From NCBI RefSeq assembly GCF_005434965.1, contig NZ_SKCI01000001.1:257370-321369 (forward strand): a DNA stretch of 64,000 bases. Reading direction: 5' to 3'. The translations under genes were made by a program, and so were the position numbers. Shown here one piece after another: positions 35,577 through 43,508 of this stretch (positions within the stretch are counted from its first letter, which is position 1; every line of letters begins with the position of its first letter). The DNA comes from Marimonas lutisalis. Lineage in GTDB: Bacteria > Pseudomonadota > Alphaproteobacteria > Rhodobacterales > Rhodobacteraceae. A model generated the notes under the pieces. The model searched no databases. It saw only the letters and a program-made list of their open reading frames with translations, and had not been told where the DNA came from.

Positions 35577-36012
35577 GGTGCAGCTTCATGTCGATCAGCA
35601 CCTGTTGCAGGGCAACGGTTTCTTTCAGGAGGCGTTTGGCTTCGTTCACGGTGATCACGCCATCCTCGATGGATTGCTGGTATTCCGCCATCAGCATGGC
35701 AAAGCGCTGCGACAACGCGATCACGTCGGAATTCACGCCGCCGCGGCTCGTGTTCTTGCGGCGGTCGTCATAGCTCAGCGTGATGCCCTTCAACTCGGCC
35801 AGTGCCGAGGTGACATGCGGATAGGAGGCGGCCTCTTCCAGCGCGGCGACGGCGTTGATTGGCATGAACCGGTCGGCATGTTCGTCACTATCGGAATAGT
35901 ACCGTCCGAGCGTCGCCTTCGACTTGCCCGTCAGTTCGCAGGCCGGCTCGATGCCGACGTCCTTTACCAAGGCCTCGGTATGTTTTTTCAGATAGCTGCC
36001 AATGCCTGTCAT
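35557..36012 (-). CDS. Hypothetical protein, possible small DNA-binding protein (phage-repressor-like)
   Basis: A 151-residue soluble protein that I cannot place firmly. The N-terminal half has SYLKKHTEALVKDVGIEPACELTGKSKATLGRYY, a pattern resembling a HTH in which GKSKATLGRYY is the recognition helix, as in phage CII-like regulators. The C-terminal half is helical (QRFAMLMAEYQQSIEDG, VALQQVLIDMKLHLEHE) and probably oligomerises. Start at 36012 (MTGIGSYLKK) follows AGGGA. The LuxR-type gene begins inside its 3' end, indicating co-transcription and translational coupling. Function unknown. Confidence 0.62.
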   Translation of the reverse strand: MTGIGSYLKKHTEALVKDVGIEPACELTGKSKATLGRYYSDSDEHADRFMPINAVAALEEAASYPHVTSALAELKGITLSYDDRRKNTSRGGVNSDVIALSQRFAMLMAEYQQSIEDGVITVNEAKRLLKETVALQQVLIDMKLHLEHETG

Positions 36013-36385
36013 GTCAGTTTCGTCCCTGTTCTTCACCCCGCCTTGCCCGCGCGGGGAAATCGTTAAGCCTTTTCCCATTAGTCTTTTTGTTCGCGGATGT
36101 CATTGATGAATTATGCCCGAGCGATCGGGTACAGCAGGGTCCGGCGCCGTAAAACGCGCCGGTCAGAGGCAGGGCCCGGCGCAGAAATTGCGCCTGGTGT
36201 CGCGGGTGCCAGTCATCCCCGGCACGGCGGGCACGGAAACAACGAACGGGCGCGTGCAAGCTCCATCCCCAGTGGCCAGTCCTGCACGCAATTGCCCGTT
36301 ACCCCGTGGCTGTCGGCCCTGTCCGCACACGGTCCATGTCTGCGTGATCTTGCATTGGCGGATCGGAGCGGCGAAAACCGCAGAC

Positions 36386-36976
36386 ATGGCCAAGCTCTAC
36401 TTCAACTACTCGACGATGAACGCGGGCAAATCGACCGTGCTTTTACAAGCGTCGCACAACTATCGTGAGCGGGGCATGGAAACCTACCTGCTGACGGCGC
36501 AACTGGATGACCGGGCGGGGCCGGGGCGAATCGCGAGCCGGATCGGAATTGCCCAAACGGCCGACACGTTCGCGCCCGAGGATGACCTGTTTGCCCGGAT
36601 CGAGGCGCGACAGGCCGCTGGCGCGGTGGCCTGCGTGTTCATCGACGAGGCGCAGTTCCTGAGCAAGGAACAGGTCTGGCAACTGGTTCGGGTGGTCGAT
36701 GACCTGGGCGTGCCGGTGATGTGTTATGGTCTGCGGGTAGATTTCCGCGGAGAGCTGTTTCCGGGCTCGGCGGCGCTTCTGGCGCTGGCCGACGAGATGC
36801 GCGAGGTGCGCACGATCTGCCACTGCGGAAAGAAGGCCACCATGGTGGTGCGCATGGGGCCAGATGGCCGCGCGCTGCGCGACGGGGCGCAGGTGCAGAT
36901 TGGCGGCAACGAAACCTATGTGAGCCTGTGTCGCCGCCATTGGCGCGAGGCCGTGGGCGACAGGGAGGTGACGTGA
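36386..36976 (+). CDS. tdk: Thymidine kinase
   Basis: Salvages thymidine to dTMP. The 196-residue type II thymidine kinase has the P-loop NAGKST (residues 12-17), FIDEAQFL (Walker B), VMCYGLRVDFRGELFPGS (the lasso region), and zinc-binding Cys pairs in TICHCGKKATM plus a distal Cys. I chose the ATG at 36386 (MAKLYFNYSTM); the frame is open back to 36113, but that 91-residue extension is Arg/Pro-rich and has no family counterpart. The 307 bp upstream (36079-36385) holds no other gene. It overlaps the next start. Confidence 0.94.
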   Translation: MAKLYFNYSTMNAGKSTVLLQASHNYRERGMETYLLTAQLDDRAGPGRIASRIGIAQTADTFAPEDDLFARIEARQAAGAVACVFIDEAQFLSKEQVWQLVRVVDDLGVPVMCYGLRVDFRGELFPGSAALLALADEMREVRTICHCGKKATMVVRMGPDGRALRDGAQVQIGGNETYVSLCRRHWREAVGDREVT

Positions 36977-37746
36977 TGGAGATCGAGGCAGTCGGCCGGG
37001 TTTTGGCCGAGGCGCGGCAGGCGGGCCGCAAGCTGGAACGCTATCCCGGCGCGCAGCCTTCGATGGCGCAGGCGCTGGCCATTCAGGAGGCGATGGCCGT
37101 GGCGATGGGCGTGCCCGTCGCGGGCTGGAAAGTGGGGCTGACCTCGGCCAGGGCGCAGGCGCTTTGCGGGGTGGACGCACCGCTGGCCGGACCGGTCTTT
37201 GCCGACTGCATCTGGCAGGACGGGGCGGAGATCGCGATGGTCGCGGGAGATTTGGGTATCCTGGAGGCCGAGATCGGGTTCCGCATGGCGCGGGATCTGC
37301 CGCCGCGGCAGGCGCCCTATGGCCGGGACGAGGTTCTGGCGGCGGCGGGCGAGGTGATGCCGGTGATCGAATGGGTCAACAAGCGCTTGCCGGGCGATTT
37401 GCGAGAGGCGCCCGAATGGCTGGTCGCGGACGGGGTGATCAACCGCGGTCTGGTGGTTGGGCAGGCGATGCGGTTTGAGCCAGCCAGGGACCTGAAAGCC
37501 GAGACGGTGCAGGTTTGGGCAGACGGCACCAGGGTGACCGAGGGCATCGGCGCCAATGCGCTGGGCGATCCGGCAGAGGTTCTGGTTTGGCTGGCCAATG
37601 ACCTGAGCGCGCGGGGCAAGGGGTTGCGCAGGGGCGATGTGATCGCCACGGGGCTGATCTGCGATGTGGTGCAGGCCGAGCCGGGCAAGCGGGTGGAAGC
37701 GCGGTTCGGAGCTCTCGGGCAGGTGGCCTTGGAGATTCTAGCCTAG
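36976..37746 (+). CDS. 2-keto-4-pentenoate hydratase / fumarylacetoacetate hydrolase-family protein
   Basis: A 256-residue MhpD-like protein. Typical sequences are VAGWKVGLTSARAQALCGVDAPLAGPVF (in part), LEAEIGFRMARDLPP with the metal-binding Glu residues, and GLRRGDVIATGLICDVV near the end. These enzymes hydrate 2-oxopent-4-enoates in meta-cleavage pathways or decarboxylate oxalocrotonate. No other meta-cleavage genes are near, so the substrate is open. The ATG at 36976 overlaps the tdk stop and is preceded by GGGAGGTGA, so it is co-translated with tdk. Confidence 0.86.
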   Translation: MEIEAVGRVLAEARQAGRKLERYPGAQPSMAQALAIQEAMAVAMGVPVAGWKVGLTSARAQALCGVDAPLAGPVFADCIWQDGAEIAMVAGDLGILEAEIGFRMARDLPPRQAPYGRDEVLAAAGEVMPVIEWVNKRLPGDLREAPEWLVADGVINRGLVVGQAMRFEPARDLKAETVQVWADGTRVTEGIGANALGDPAEVLVWLANDLSARGKGLRRGDVIATGLICDVVQAEPGKRVEARFGALGQVALEILA

Positions 37747-37755
37747 CGGCGGGCG

Positions 37756-38877
37756 TCAGGCCCGCTCGACCAGCACCGAGCCCACGGAGTAGCCCGCGCC
37801 GAATGAGCAGATCAGGCCCTTGTCGCCTGGTTGCAGGTCATCGGAATACTTGGAAAAGGCGATGATCGAGCCGGCCGAGGAAGTGTTGGCATAGTCCTGC
37901 AGGATGTTGGGTTGTTCGCCGGGTTCGGGATCGCGGCCCAGGACCTTCTTGCCGATGAAATCGTTCATCGTCTTGTTGGCCTGGTGCAGCCAGAGGCGTT
38001 TGAGGTCGGAGGCCTCGACATGTTCTTCGGCCATGTGACTGGCGATATGGGCCGACACCATCGGCAGCACTTCCTTGAACACCTTGCGGCCATTCTGCAT
38101 GAACTGCATGTCGCGCCGATCTTTCATGCCGTCGGGGCGATTGCGGCGCAGGAAACCGTTGTTGTTGCGGATATTGTTGGAAAACTCGGTCGCACAGCGC
38201 GTCGAGAGCACGCGGAAGTGCGGGCCCTTGGCGTCTTCTTCACGCTCAAGCACGGTGGCGGTGCAGACATCGCCGAAGATGAAGTGACAATCGCGGTCGC
38301 GCCATTCGAGATGGCCCGAGGTGATCTCGGGGTTGACGACGATGGCCTTTTTCACGCTGCCCGCGCGGATCATGTCGGCGGCGGCCTGGATGCCGAAGGT
38401 GGCCGAGGAGCAGGCGACGTTCATGTCGAAGGCAAACCCGCCGGCGCCGATGGCCTTCTGGATCTCGACACCGACCGCAGGATAGGCGCGTTCCATGTTC
38501 GAGGCCGCGCAGATCACGAGATCGATCTCGGAGGCGTCGATGCCGGCCTGGGCCAGCGCCTTCTGGCAGGCGTTCAGGGCAATCTCGGTCATAAGGCCCG
38601 GTTCGTCATCGCTGCGCTGGCGGAAATGCGGATACATCCGGTCGGGGTCCAGCACACCCTCTTTTTCAAGCACGTAGCGCTGCTCGATCCCAGAGGCCTT
38701 GATGATGAATTCCGTGGAGGACATTTCCATGGGCGCGAGCGTACCAGCCGCGATCTCGTCGGCGTGATCGGCGTTCCATTTCTCGGCATATTTGTTGAAG
38801 CTTTCGACAAGCTCGTCATTGGTGATGACGTTTTCCGGCGTGAAGACGCCGGTGCCTGTGATGGCTGGCTGATACAT
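37756..38877 (-). CDS. Beta-ketoacyl-ACP synthase III family protein
   Basis: A 373-residue thiolase-fold condensing enzyme related to FabH. The catalytic triad is visible: Cys156 (NVACSSATFG), His298 (LWLHQANKTM) and Asn331 (YANTSSAGS). The C-terminal FSFGAGYSVGSVLVE-like end (ICSFGAGYSVG) is typical. It is about 50 residues longer than housekeeping FabH because of insertions near residues 30-60 and 240-265. It may therefore prime unusual fatty acids or a secondary metabolite. Start at 38877 follows AGGGAGGGG. It is convergent with the hydratase gene and separated from the next minus-strand gene. Confidence 0.87.
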   Translation of the reverse strand: MYQPAITGTGVFTPENVITNDELVESFNKYAEKWNADHADEIAAGTLAPMEMSSTEFIIKASGIEQRYVLEKEGVLDPDRMYPHFRQRSDDEPGLMTEIALNACQKALAQAGIDASEIDLVICAASNMERAYPAVGVEIQKAIGAGGFAFDMNVACSSATFGIQAAADMIRAGSVKKAIVVNPEITSGHLEWRDRDCHFIFGDVCTATVLEREEDAKGPHFRVLSTRCATEFSNNIRNNNGFLRRNRPDGMKDRRDMQFMQNGRKVFKEVLPMVSAHIASHMAEEHVEASDLKRLWLHQANKTMNDFIGKKVLGRDPEPGEQPNILQDYANTSSAGSIIAFSKYSDDLQPGDKGLICSFGAGYSVGSVLVERA

Positions 38878-38954
38878 GGGACCCCTCCCTGAAATTGGTC
38901 AACAGATCACCCGACGGCGCCGTGGAAATCAAGGGGAGAACGCCTGCCGCAAGC

Positions 38955-39905
38955 TCACAACGCGTTGGGCGGCGTTTCCCCGTTCAGATGAGCGCGCAGG
39001 TTGTCGATCGCCATCAGGCCCATCGCCTGGCGCACGTCGAGCGCGGCGGTGCCGAGATGCGGCAAGAGCGTTGCGTTCTCAAGTGCGCGCAGGCGGTCGG
39101 GCACATTCGGTTCGTGTTCATAGACATCGAGACCGGCACCGGCGATGCGGCGCTGTTCCAGCGCGTCGATCAGGGCGGATTCGTCGATTACGTCGCCGCG
39201 CGAGATGTTGACGAGATGCGCGTGCGGGCGCATCGAGCCCAGAAAACCCGCCCCGATCAGGTGATGCGTTTCGCGCCCGCCCGGCACGGCCACGACGACG
39301 ACATCGGCGTGGCGGGCCAGTTCGTGTTGCGACATCTGTTCGGCGGGAAACTCCATGCGTTTCTCGGACCGGTTGGCATAGATCACCTTCATGCCGAAGC
39401 CGTAATGGCAGCGCCGGGCGATGGCCTGGCCGATACGGCCCATGCCGATGATGCCCACGGTTTTGCCGGTGACATGAAGACCCAGGAGCTGCGTCGGGTG
39501 CCAGCCCTGCCATTTTCCCGCGCGCAAGAGCCGCTCGCCTTCGCTGGCGCGCCGGGCGCTCATCAGCATGAGCGTTAGTGCGATGTCGGCCGTGGCATCG
39601 GTGACGGCGCCGGGCGTGTTGGTGACGGTGATGCCGCGGTGGCGGGCGGCCTCGACATCGATGTGGTTATAGCCGACGCCGAAATTGGCCAGGATGCGCG
39701 CCCGGGGGTCGGGCACGGCGGCAAAGATCTCTTCCGAGAACATGTCGCCCAGCGTGGGCAGCACCGCGTCATAATCGGTGAGCGCGGCGTGCAACTCCGC
39801 GGACGAGAGCGGGTCATTGCTGTCGCGCACGGTAACTTCGGCGATCTCGCGCGCGGCAGCGAGAACCGCATCCGGGTGGTGACGCGTGATCAGGAGCCGG
39901 GTCAA
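38955..39905 (-). CDS. D-2-hydroxyacid dehydrogenase (glyoxylate/hydroxypyruvate reductase type)
   Basis: A 316-residue NAD(P)-dependent dehydrogenase. The Rossmann motif is GIIGMGRIGQAIARR; catalytic Arg lies in NISRGDVIDE, Glu in YEHEPNVPD and His in LPHLGTAA. It resembles GhrB/glyoxylate reductases. The best start is TTG at 39905: GGAGGT lies 8 nt upstream and the TTGA overlaps the csaA stop, and MTRLLITRHHPDAV is a family-like N-terminus. Upstream in-frame codons run inside csaA. It is the last gene of a ybjN-proC-csaA-dehydrogenase run. Confidence 0.88.
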   Translation of the reverse strand: MTRLLITRHHPDAVLAAAREIAEVTVRDSNDPLSSAELHAALTDYDAVLPTLGDMFSEEIFAAVPDPRARILANFGVGYNHIDVEAARHRGITVTNTPGAVTDATADIALTLMLMSARRASEGERLLRAGKWQGWHPTQLLGLHVTGKTVGIIGMGRIGQAIARRCHYGFGMKVIYANRSEKRMEFPAEQMSQHELARHADVVVVAVPGGRETHHLIGAGFLGSMRPHAHLVNISRGDVIDESALIDALEQRRIAGAGLDVYEHEPNVPDRLRALENATLLPHLGTAALDVRQAMGLMAIDNLRAHLNGETPPNAL

Positions 39906-40240
39906 TGCATGCGACCTCCGTTCGGGACAGGCTTGTCCGGCGATAGTAGCACGATTCCCCCGTTTTCGTCGGACAGCCCGAGGACAAGGCATTCGGACAT
40001 GAACTTGCCGATCTGGCGCGGCGGGAAATTCACCACGGCGATCACCTGTTTGCCGACAAGGGTTTCAGGCGTGTAATGCGCGGTGATCTGGGCCGAAGAT
40101 TTCTTTTCGCCGACCTCGTCGCCGAAATCGACCCAGAGCTTGATCGCGGGTTTTCGGGCCTCGGGATAGGGCTCGGCCCTGGTGACGGTGCCGACGCGGA
40201 TATCGACGGCGAGGAAATCATCGAAACCGATCTCAGCCAT
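39902..40240 (-). CDS. csaA: CsaA-like tRNA-binding protein
   Basis: A 112-residue single-domain OB-fold protein with the tRNA-binding motifs FLAVDIRVGTV, KLWVDFGD, AHYTPETLVGKQVIAVVNFPPRQIG and SECLVLGL. Proteins of this size are called CsaA, a tRNA-binding protein proposed as a secretion chaperone in Bacillus. It overlaps proC by 8 bp and the dehydrogenase by 4 bp, so it belongs to a coupled operon. Confidence 0.92.
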   Translation of the reverse strand: MAEIGFDDFLAVDIRVGTVTRAEPYPEARKPAIKLWVDFGDEVGEKKSSAQITAHYTPETLVGKQVIAVVNFPPRQIGKFMSECLVLGLSDENGGIVLLSPDKPVPNGGRMH

Positions 40241-41048
40241 TGGCGAGCTCCTTTGAGCGGTTAGTGGCGGCGGCCACGGTTTTCTGTATCAGCGGGGGCA
40301 GCCCGGTGGCTGGGTCCATCAGCACTTCGAGCCCGGCCTGGGTGGTGCCGTTGGGCGAGGTGACGTTGATACGCAGCTGTTCGGGGCTTTCGCCAGATTC
40401 CATGGCGAGCGCACCGGCACCGGCCACGGTGGCGCGGGCCAGCCGCATCGCCAGATCGGGCGCGAGGCCCTGCGCAGCGCCGGCGGCGGCCAGGCATTCG
40501 ATCAGGTGAAAGACATAGGCCGGACCAGAGCCGGAGACGCCGGTGACCGCATCCATCTGGGCTTCGGATTGCAGGCGGACCACCTCGCCCACGGCGGAGA
40601 GCAGGTTTTCGGCGGCGTCGAGATGCGCCGCGGTGGCCTGGGTGTTGCCGATGATCGCGGTGATGCCGCGGCCCACGGCGGCCGGGGTGTTGGGCATGGC
40701 GCGGATGATCGGCGTCTTGTCGCCGAGCACGCGTTCATAGGTTGCGATCGGGGTTCCGGCGGCCACCGACAAAAACAGCGTATCGGCGTTGCCCATGGGG
40801 GCGATGACGGGGAGGGCGTCCTGCATCATCTGGGGTTTGACAGCGATCAGAACGATGGCGGGGGCGTCAGGCAGATCGGCGTTGATGTGCACGCCTGTGC
40901 CCTTGAGCCAGTCGGACGGGGCGGGATCGCGGACATGCACGGATGTGGGTGGCAGGCCGCCTTCAAGCCAGCCCTGCAGCATGGCCGACCCCATCTTGCC
41001 GCAGCCCAGAAGCACGAGCCCGCGGCGGGCAATGTCATCCATGTTCAT
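40233..41048 (-). CDS. proC: Pyrroline-5-carboxylate reductase
   Basis: Last step of proline synthesis. The 271-residue protein has the NAD(P)-binding motif LLGCGKMGSAML, the IVLIAVKPQ segment, RAMPNTPAAVGRG, and the family signature region SGSGPAYVFHLIECLA plus SPNGTTQAGLEVL. Its Shine-Dalgarno GGGGGA is one arm of a hairpin (41052-41074) just after the ybjN stop, so initiation may depend on ribosomes reading ybjN or on melting of this stem. Confidence 0.94.
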   Translation of the reverse strand: MNMDDIARRGLVLLGCGKMGSAMLQGWLEGGLPPTSVHVRDPAPSDWLKGTGVHINADLPDAPAIVLIAVKPQMMQDALPVIAPMGNADTLFLSVAAGTPIATYERVLGDKTPIIRAMPNTPAAVGRGITAIIGNTQATAAHLDAAENLLSAVGEVVRLQSEAQMDAVTGVSGSGPAYVFHLIECLAAAGAAQGLAPDLAMRLARATVAGAGALAMESGESPEQLRINVTSPNGTTQAGLEVLMDPATGLPPLIQKTVAAATNRSKELANG

Positions 41049-41051
41049 TTA

Positions 41052-41074
41052 GTCCCCCTTTCGTTGCGGGGGAC
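41052..41074 (-). promoter_or_regulatory. Hairpin sequestering the proC ribosome-binding site
   Basis: In the minus-strand RNA, GTCCCCC (4 nt after the ybjN stop) pairs perfectly with GGGGGAC, which is the proC Shine-Dalgarno 4 nt before its ATG; the loop is GCAACGAAA. It may control proC translation or act as a weak terminator. Confidence 0.55.
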
Positions 41075-41078
41075 AGTG

Positions 41079-41579
41079 TTACGCGCGGCCGTAGGCCTCG
41101 GCAATGGCGACTTGCAGCGCCTCTTCGGTGCTGCGGCCGGCCCAGACGATCAGCTGGAAGGCCGGGTAGAAGCGCTCGGCCGAGAGAACGGCGGCGCCGA
41201 TCATCGTGTCGATCTGTTCAGGGCTGGCGATCTGCCCGCCGGCCAGGACAAGACCATAGCGGTAGACCATCAGTTTCTGTTCGGCCCAGTAGGTGAAGGC
41301 GCCGGCCCAGCATTGATCGTTGACGGCGTTGAGACCGTCGAGAAGGGCCGGAATCCGGTCCTCGGGCGGCTCCATTTCGAAGGAACAGACCATGCGCAGG
41401 GTTTCGTCGTAGGGCGACCAGGCCAGGGTGATGGAGTAGGTCCGCCATTGCCCTTCGACGGCCATCGCGATCTGGTCATCGGCGATCCGGTCGAAATCCC
41501 AGTCGTGATGCGCGGCCAGGGTTTCGACGATGTCGATTGGATGAATCTCGTCTTCGAGATACTGCTCGCTGAGTGCCAT
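41079..41579 (-). CDS. YbjN domain-containing protein
   Basis: A 166-residue cytoplasmic protein of the YbjN family (type III secretion chaperone-like fold), function unknown in this group. The segments HPIDIVETLAAHHDWDFDRIADDQIAM, WSPYDETLRMVCSFEM and LLDGLNAVNDQCWAGAF are typical. It heads the proC-csaA operon. The upstream intergenic region is about 580 bp and is shared with the divergent transporter operon. Confidence 0.85.
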   Translation of the reverse strand: MALSEQYLEDEIHPIDIVETLAAHHDWDFDRIADDQIAMAVEGQWRTYSITLAWSPYDETLRMVCSFEMEPPEDRIPALLDGLNAVNDQCWAGAFTYWAEQKLMVYRYGLVLAGGQIASPEQIDTMIGAAVLSAERFYPAFQLIVWAGRSTEEALQVAIAEAYGRA

Positions 41580-42163
41580 GACGCCACCTCTTTGGTTATT
41601 AGCGCGTGGGTCTGGCAGCGCCCCAAGCGCTAGGTGCCTGCTCTAGAAACTGGGGCGAATGCCCCGCCTCATACGAGATATGGTGAGGGGTGAAGGCCCA
41701 CCTGTAAAGCCATTTGTTGGGGATAACCTCAATAAGTTGTGGATTTCTCAGGTTGAGACACAAAACGTGAGCATATCGCCGTGCCGCAACTGTGATGACG
41801 GCGCGGTTGAGCCGTGTCACCTGTCGGCAGTAGTCTGGGCCTGTGGTTCGGCGCGCCGGATGCGGGACGCGGCATTCTGACGCTACGTAATGGGGTCAGG
41901 GCGCAACAAAGGCTTGAGTTGCGCGGTTCGGGTTTTCTTAATGGTTCATGCCTCTTGGCACGGAAACCGGAGCGCACGGTCGGAACAACCCGTCCGGAGA
42001 GGGAGGGAGAAAAACACGAGAACCTTATTTAGCCGTACCCCCGCGACAGAACCACAAGGCATATGGAGAATGCCGGAGGGGGCGCAGCGGCGCATCAACC
42101 GTGCCAAGGACGACGACAAGTCCAGCGGACCAAAACGATTTAATCCATGGGAGGAGAAATCAC
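41580..42163. other. Long divergent intergenic region (ybjN / liv operon)
   Basis: 584 bp between ybjN and the transporter operon. I see no tRNA, no recognised riboswitch and no ORF with family character; the ORFs that cross it are in-frame extensions of the binding protein or out of frame. It probably holds the operon promoter and a long leader (AT-rich at 41915-41945), but I cannot place the promoter. Confidence 0.4.
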
Positions 42164-43411
42164 ATGAAATCCATCAAGAAACTCGCGCTTGGCGTGGCTG
42201 TTGCGGGTCTTGCCGCGACCGGCGCCCTGGCCGAGAACGTCAAGATCGCCTTCATCGACCCGCTGTCGGGGCCCTTCGCGGCGACCGGCACCAACGGCCT
42301 GCACCAGTATGAATTCGCAGCCGAGAAGCTGGTGAACGAAAAAGGCGGCGTTCTGGGCGGCACCAACTTCGAGATCGTGCCCTTCGACAACAAGATCAGC
42401 CCCAAGGAATCGCTGATCCAGCTGCAGGTCGCGATCGACCAGGGCATCCGTTACATCGTGCAGGGCAACAGCTCGGGCGTGGCGAACGCGCTGACCGATG
42501 CGATCAAGAAGCACAACGAGCGTAACCCCGACAGCCGCGTTCTGTTCCTGAACTACTCGGCCGTCGATCCGGCGCTGACCAACGAGAAGTGCAACTTCTG
42601 GCATTTCCGTTTCGACGCCAATGCCGACATCAAGATGGACGCGCTGACCGACGTGATCGCGCAGAACCCAGACATCAAGAAGATGTACATCATCGGCCAG
42701 GACTATTCGTTCGGTAAGGCCGTGGCATCGGCCGCCGTCAGCATGCTGGGTGCCAAGCGCCCCGACATCGAGATCGTCGGCAACGAGCTGCACCCGATCG
42801 GCAAGGTCAAGGACTTCACCCCCTATGCCCGCAAGATCACCGCGTCGGGCGCCGATGCCGTGATTACCGGCAACTGGGGCTCGGACATGCTGGGCCTTGG
42901 CAAGGCGATCATCGACAACGGTTTCGAAGGCCCGATCTATACCTACTATGCGGCGGCTGACGGGATCACCGCGGCATTCGGGGAAGCCGGGGTCGGTACC
43001 CTGAAACTCGTGGCGGAAGGTGGCGATGCGCCGCCCGAGAAGCCCGAGGCACAGGAATACCAGAAGGCGTTCAAGGCCAAGTATCCCGATGGCAACATCA
43101 GCCAATCGCGGATCACCAACGTGATCCAGATGCTGGCCATGGCGATCGACGAGGCCGGCACCGCGACCGATGTTGTTGCAGTGGCCAATGCACTGGAAGG
43201 CATGACCTTCAACGACAGCCTGTGGAGCAACAACCCGATGACCATGCGGGCCAGCGACCATCAGCTGATCCAGGACGTGCATATCTATGCGCATACCCAG
43301 GTCGAAGCGCCGTTCGACATGGATAATTCGGGCTTTGGCCTGAAATATGAGAACTCGATCGCTGCAGCCGGCGAGGCCCTGCCGACCAGCTGTGAGATGG
43401 AGCGCCCGTAA
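42164..43411 (+). CDS. Branched-chain amino acid/amide-type ABC transporter substrate-binding protein
   Basis: A 415-residue periplasmic binding protein. The signal peptide MKSIKKLALGVAVAGLAATGALA is cleaved before ENVKIAFIDPLSGPFAATG. The LivJ-like fold shows FEIVPFDNKISPKESLIQ and FTPYARKITASGADAVITGNWG. The start at 42164 follows GGGAGGAG. It precedes two permease and two ATPase genes. The ligand could be a branched-chain amino acid, amide, urea or related compound; the hydrolase at the operon end favours something other than simple leucine. Confidence 0.92.
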   Translation: MKSIKKLALGVAVAGLAATGALAENVKIAFIDPLSGPFAATGTNGLHQYEFAAEKLVNEKGGVLGGTNFEIVPFDNKISPKESLIQLQVAIDQGIRYIVQGNSSGVANALTDAIKKHNERNPDSRVLFLNYSAVDPALTNEKCNFWHFRFDANADIKMDALTDVIAQNPDIKKMYIIGQDYSFGKAVASAAVSMLGAKRPDIEIVGNELHPIGKVKDFTPYARKITASGADAVITGNWGSDMLGLGKAIIDNGFEGPIYTYYAAADGITAAFGEAGVGTLKLVAEGGDAPPEKPEAQEYQKAFKAKYPDGNISQSRITNVIQMLAMAIDEAGTATDVVAVANALEGMTFNDSLWSNNPMTMRASDHQLIQDVHIYAHTQVEAPFDMDNSGFGLKYENSIAAAGEALPTSCEMERP

Positions 43412-43508
43412 GGCGATCCGATCAGATTCCGGGCGCGGCACCCCGCGCCCGGGCCTTTCATCCGACATCTGAACCGCAGAGTTCTGACCGAGGGCAGGAG
43501 CAAGACCC

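Noticed and set aside
36113-36385. N-terminal extension of thymidine kinase
   Set aside because: The frame is open, but the translation is Arg/Pro-rich and not part of the kinase fold. The family start MAKLYFNYSTM at 36386 is clear.
41580-42163. Riboswitch or small gene in the 584-bp leader of the transporter operon
   Set aside because: I found no recognisable aptamer core, tRNA or ORF with family character. A leader RNA remains possible but unsupported.
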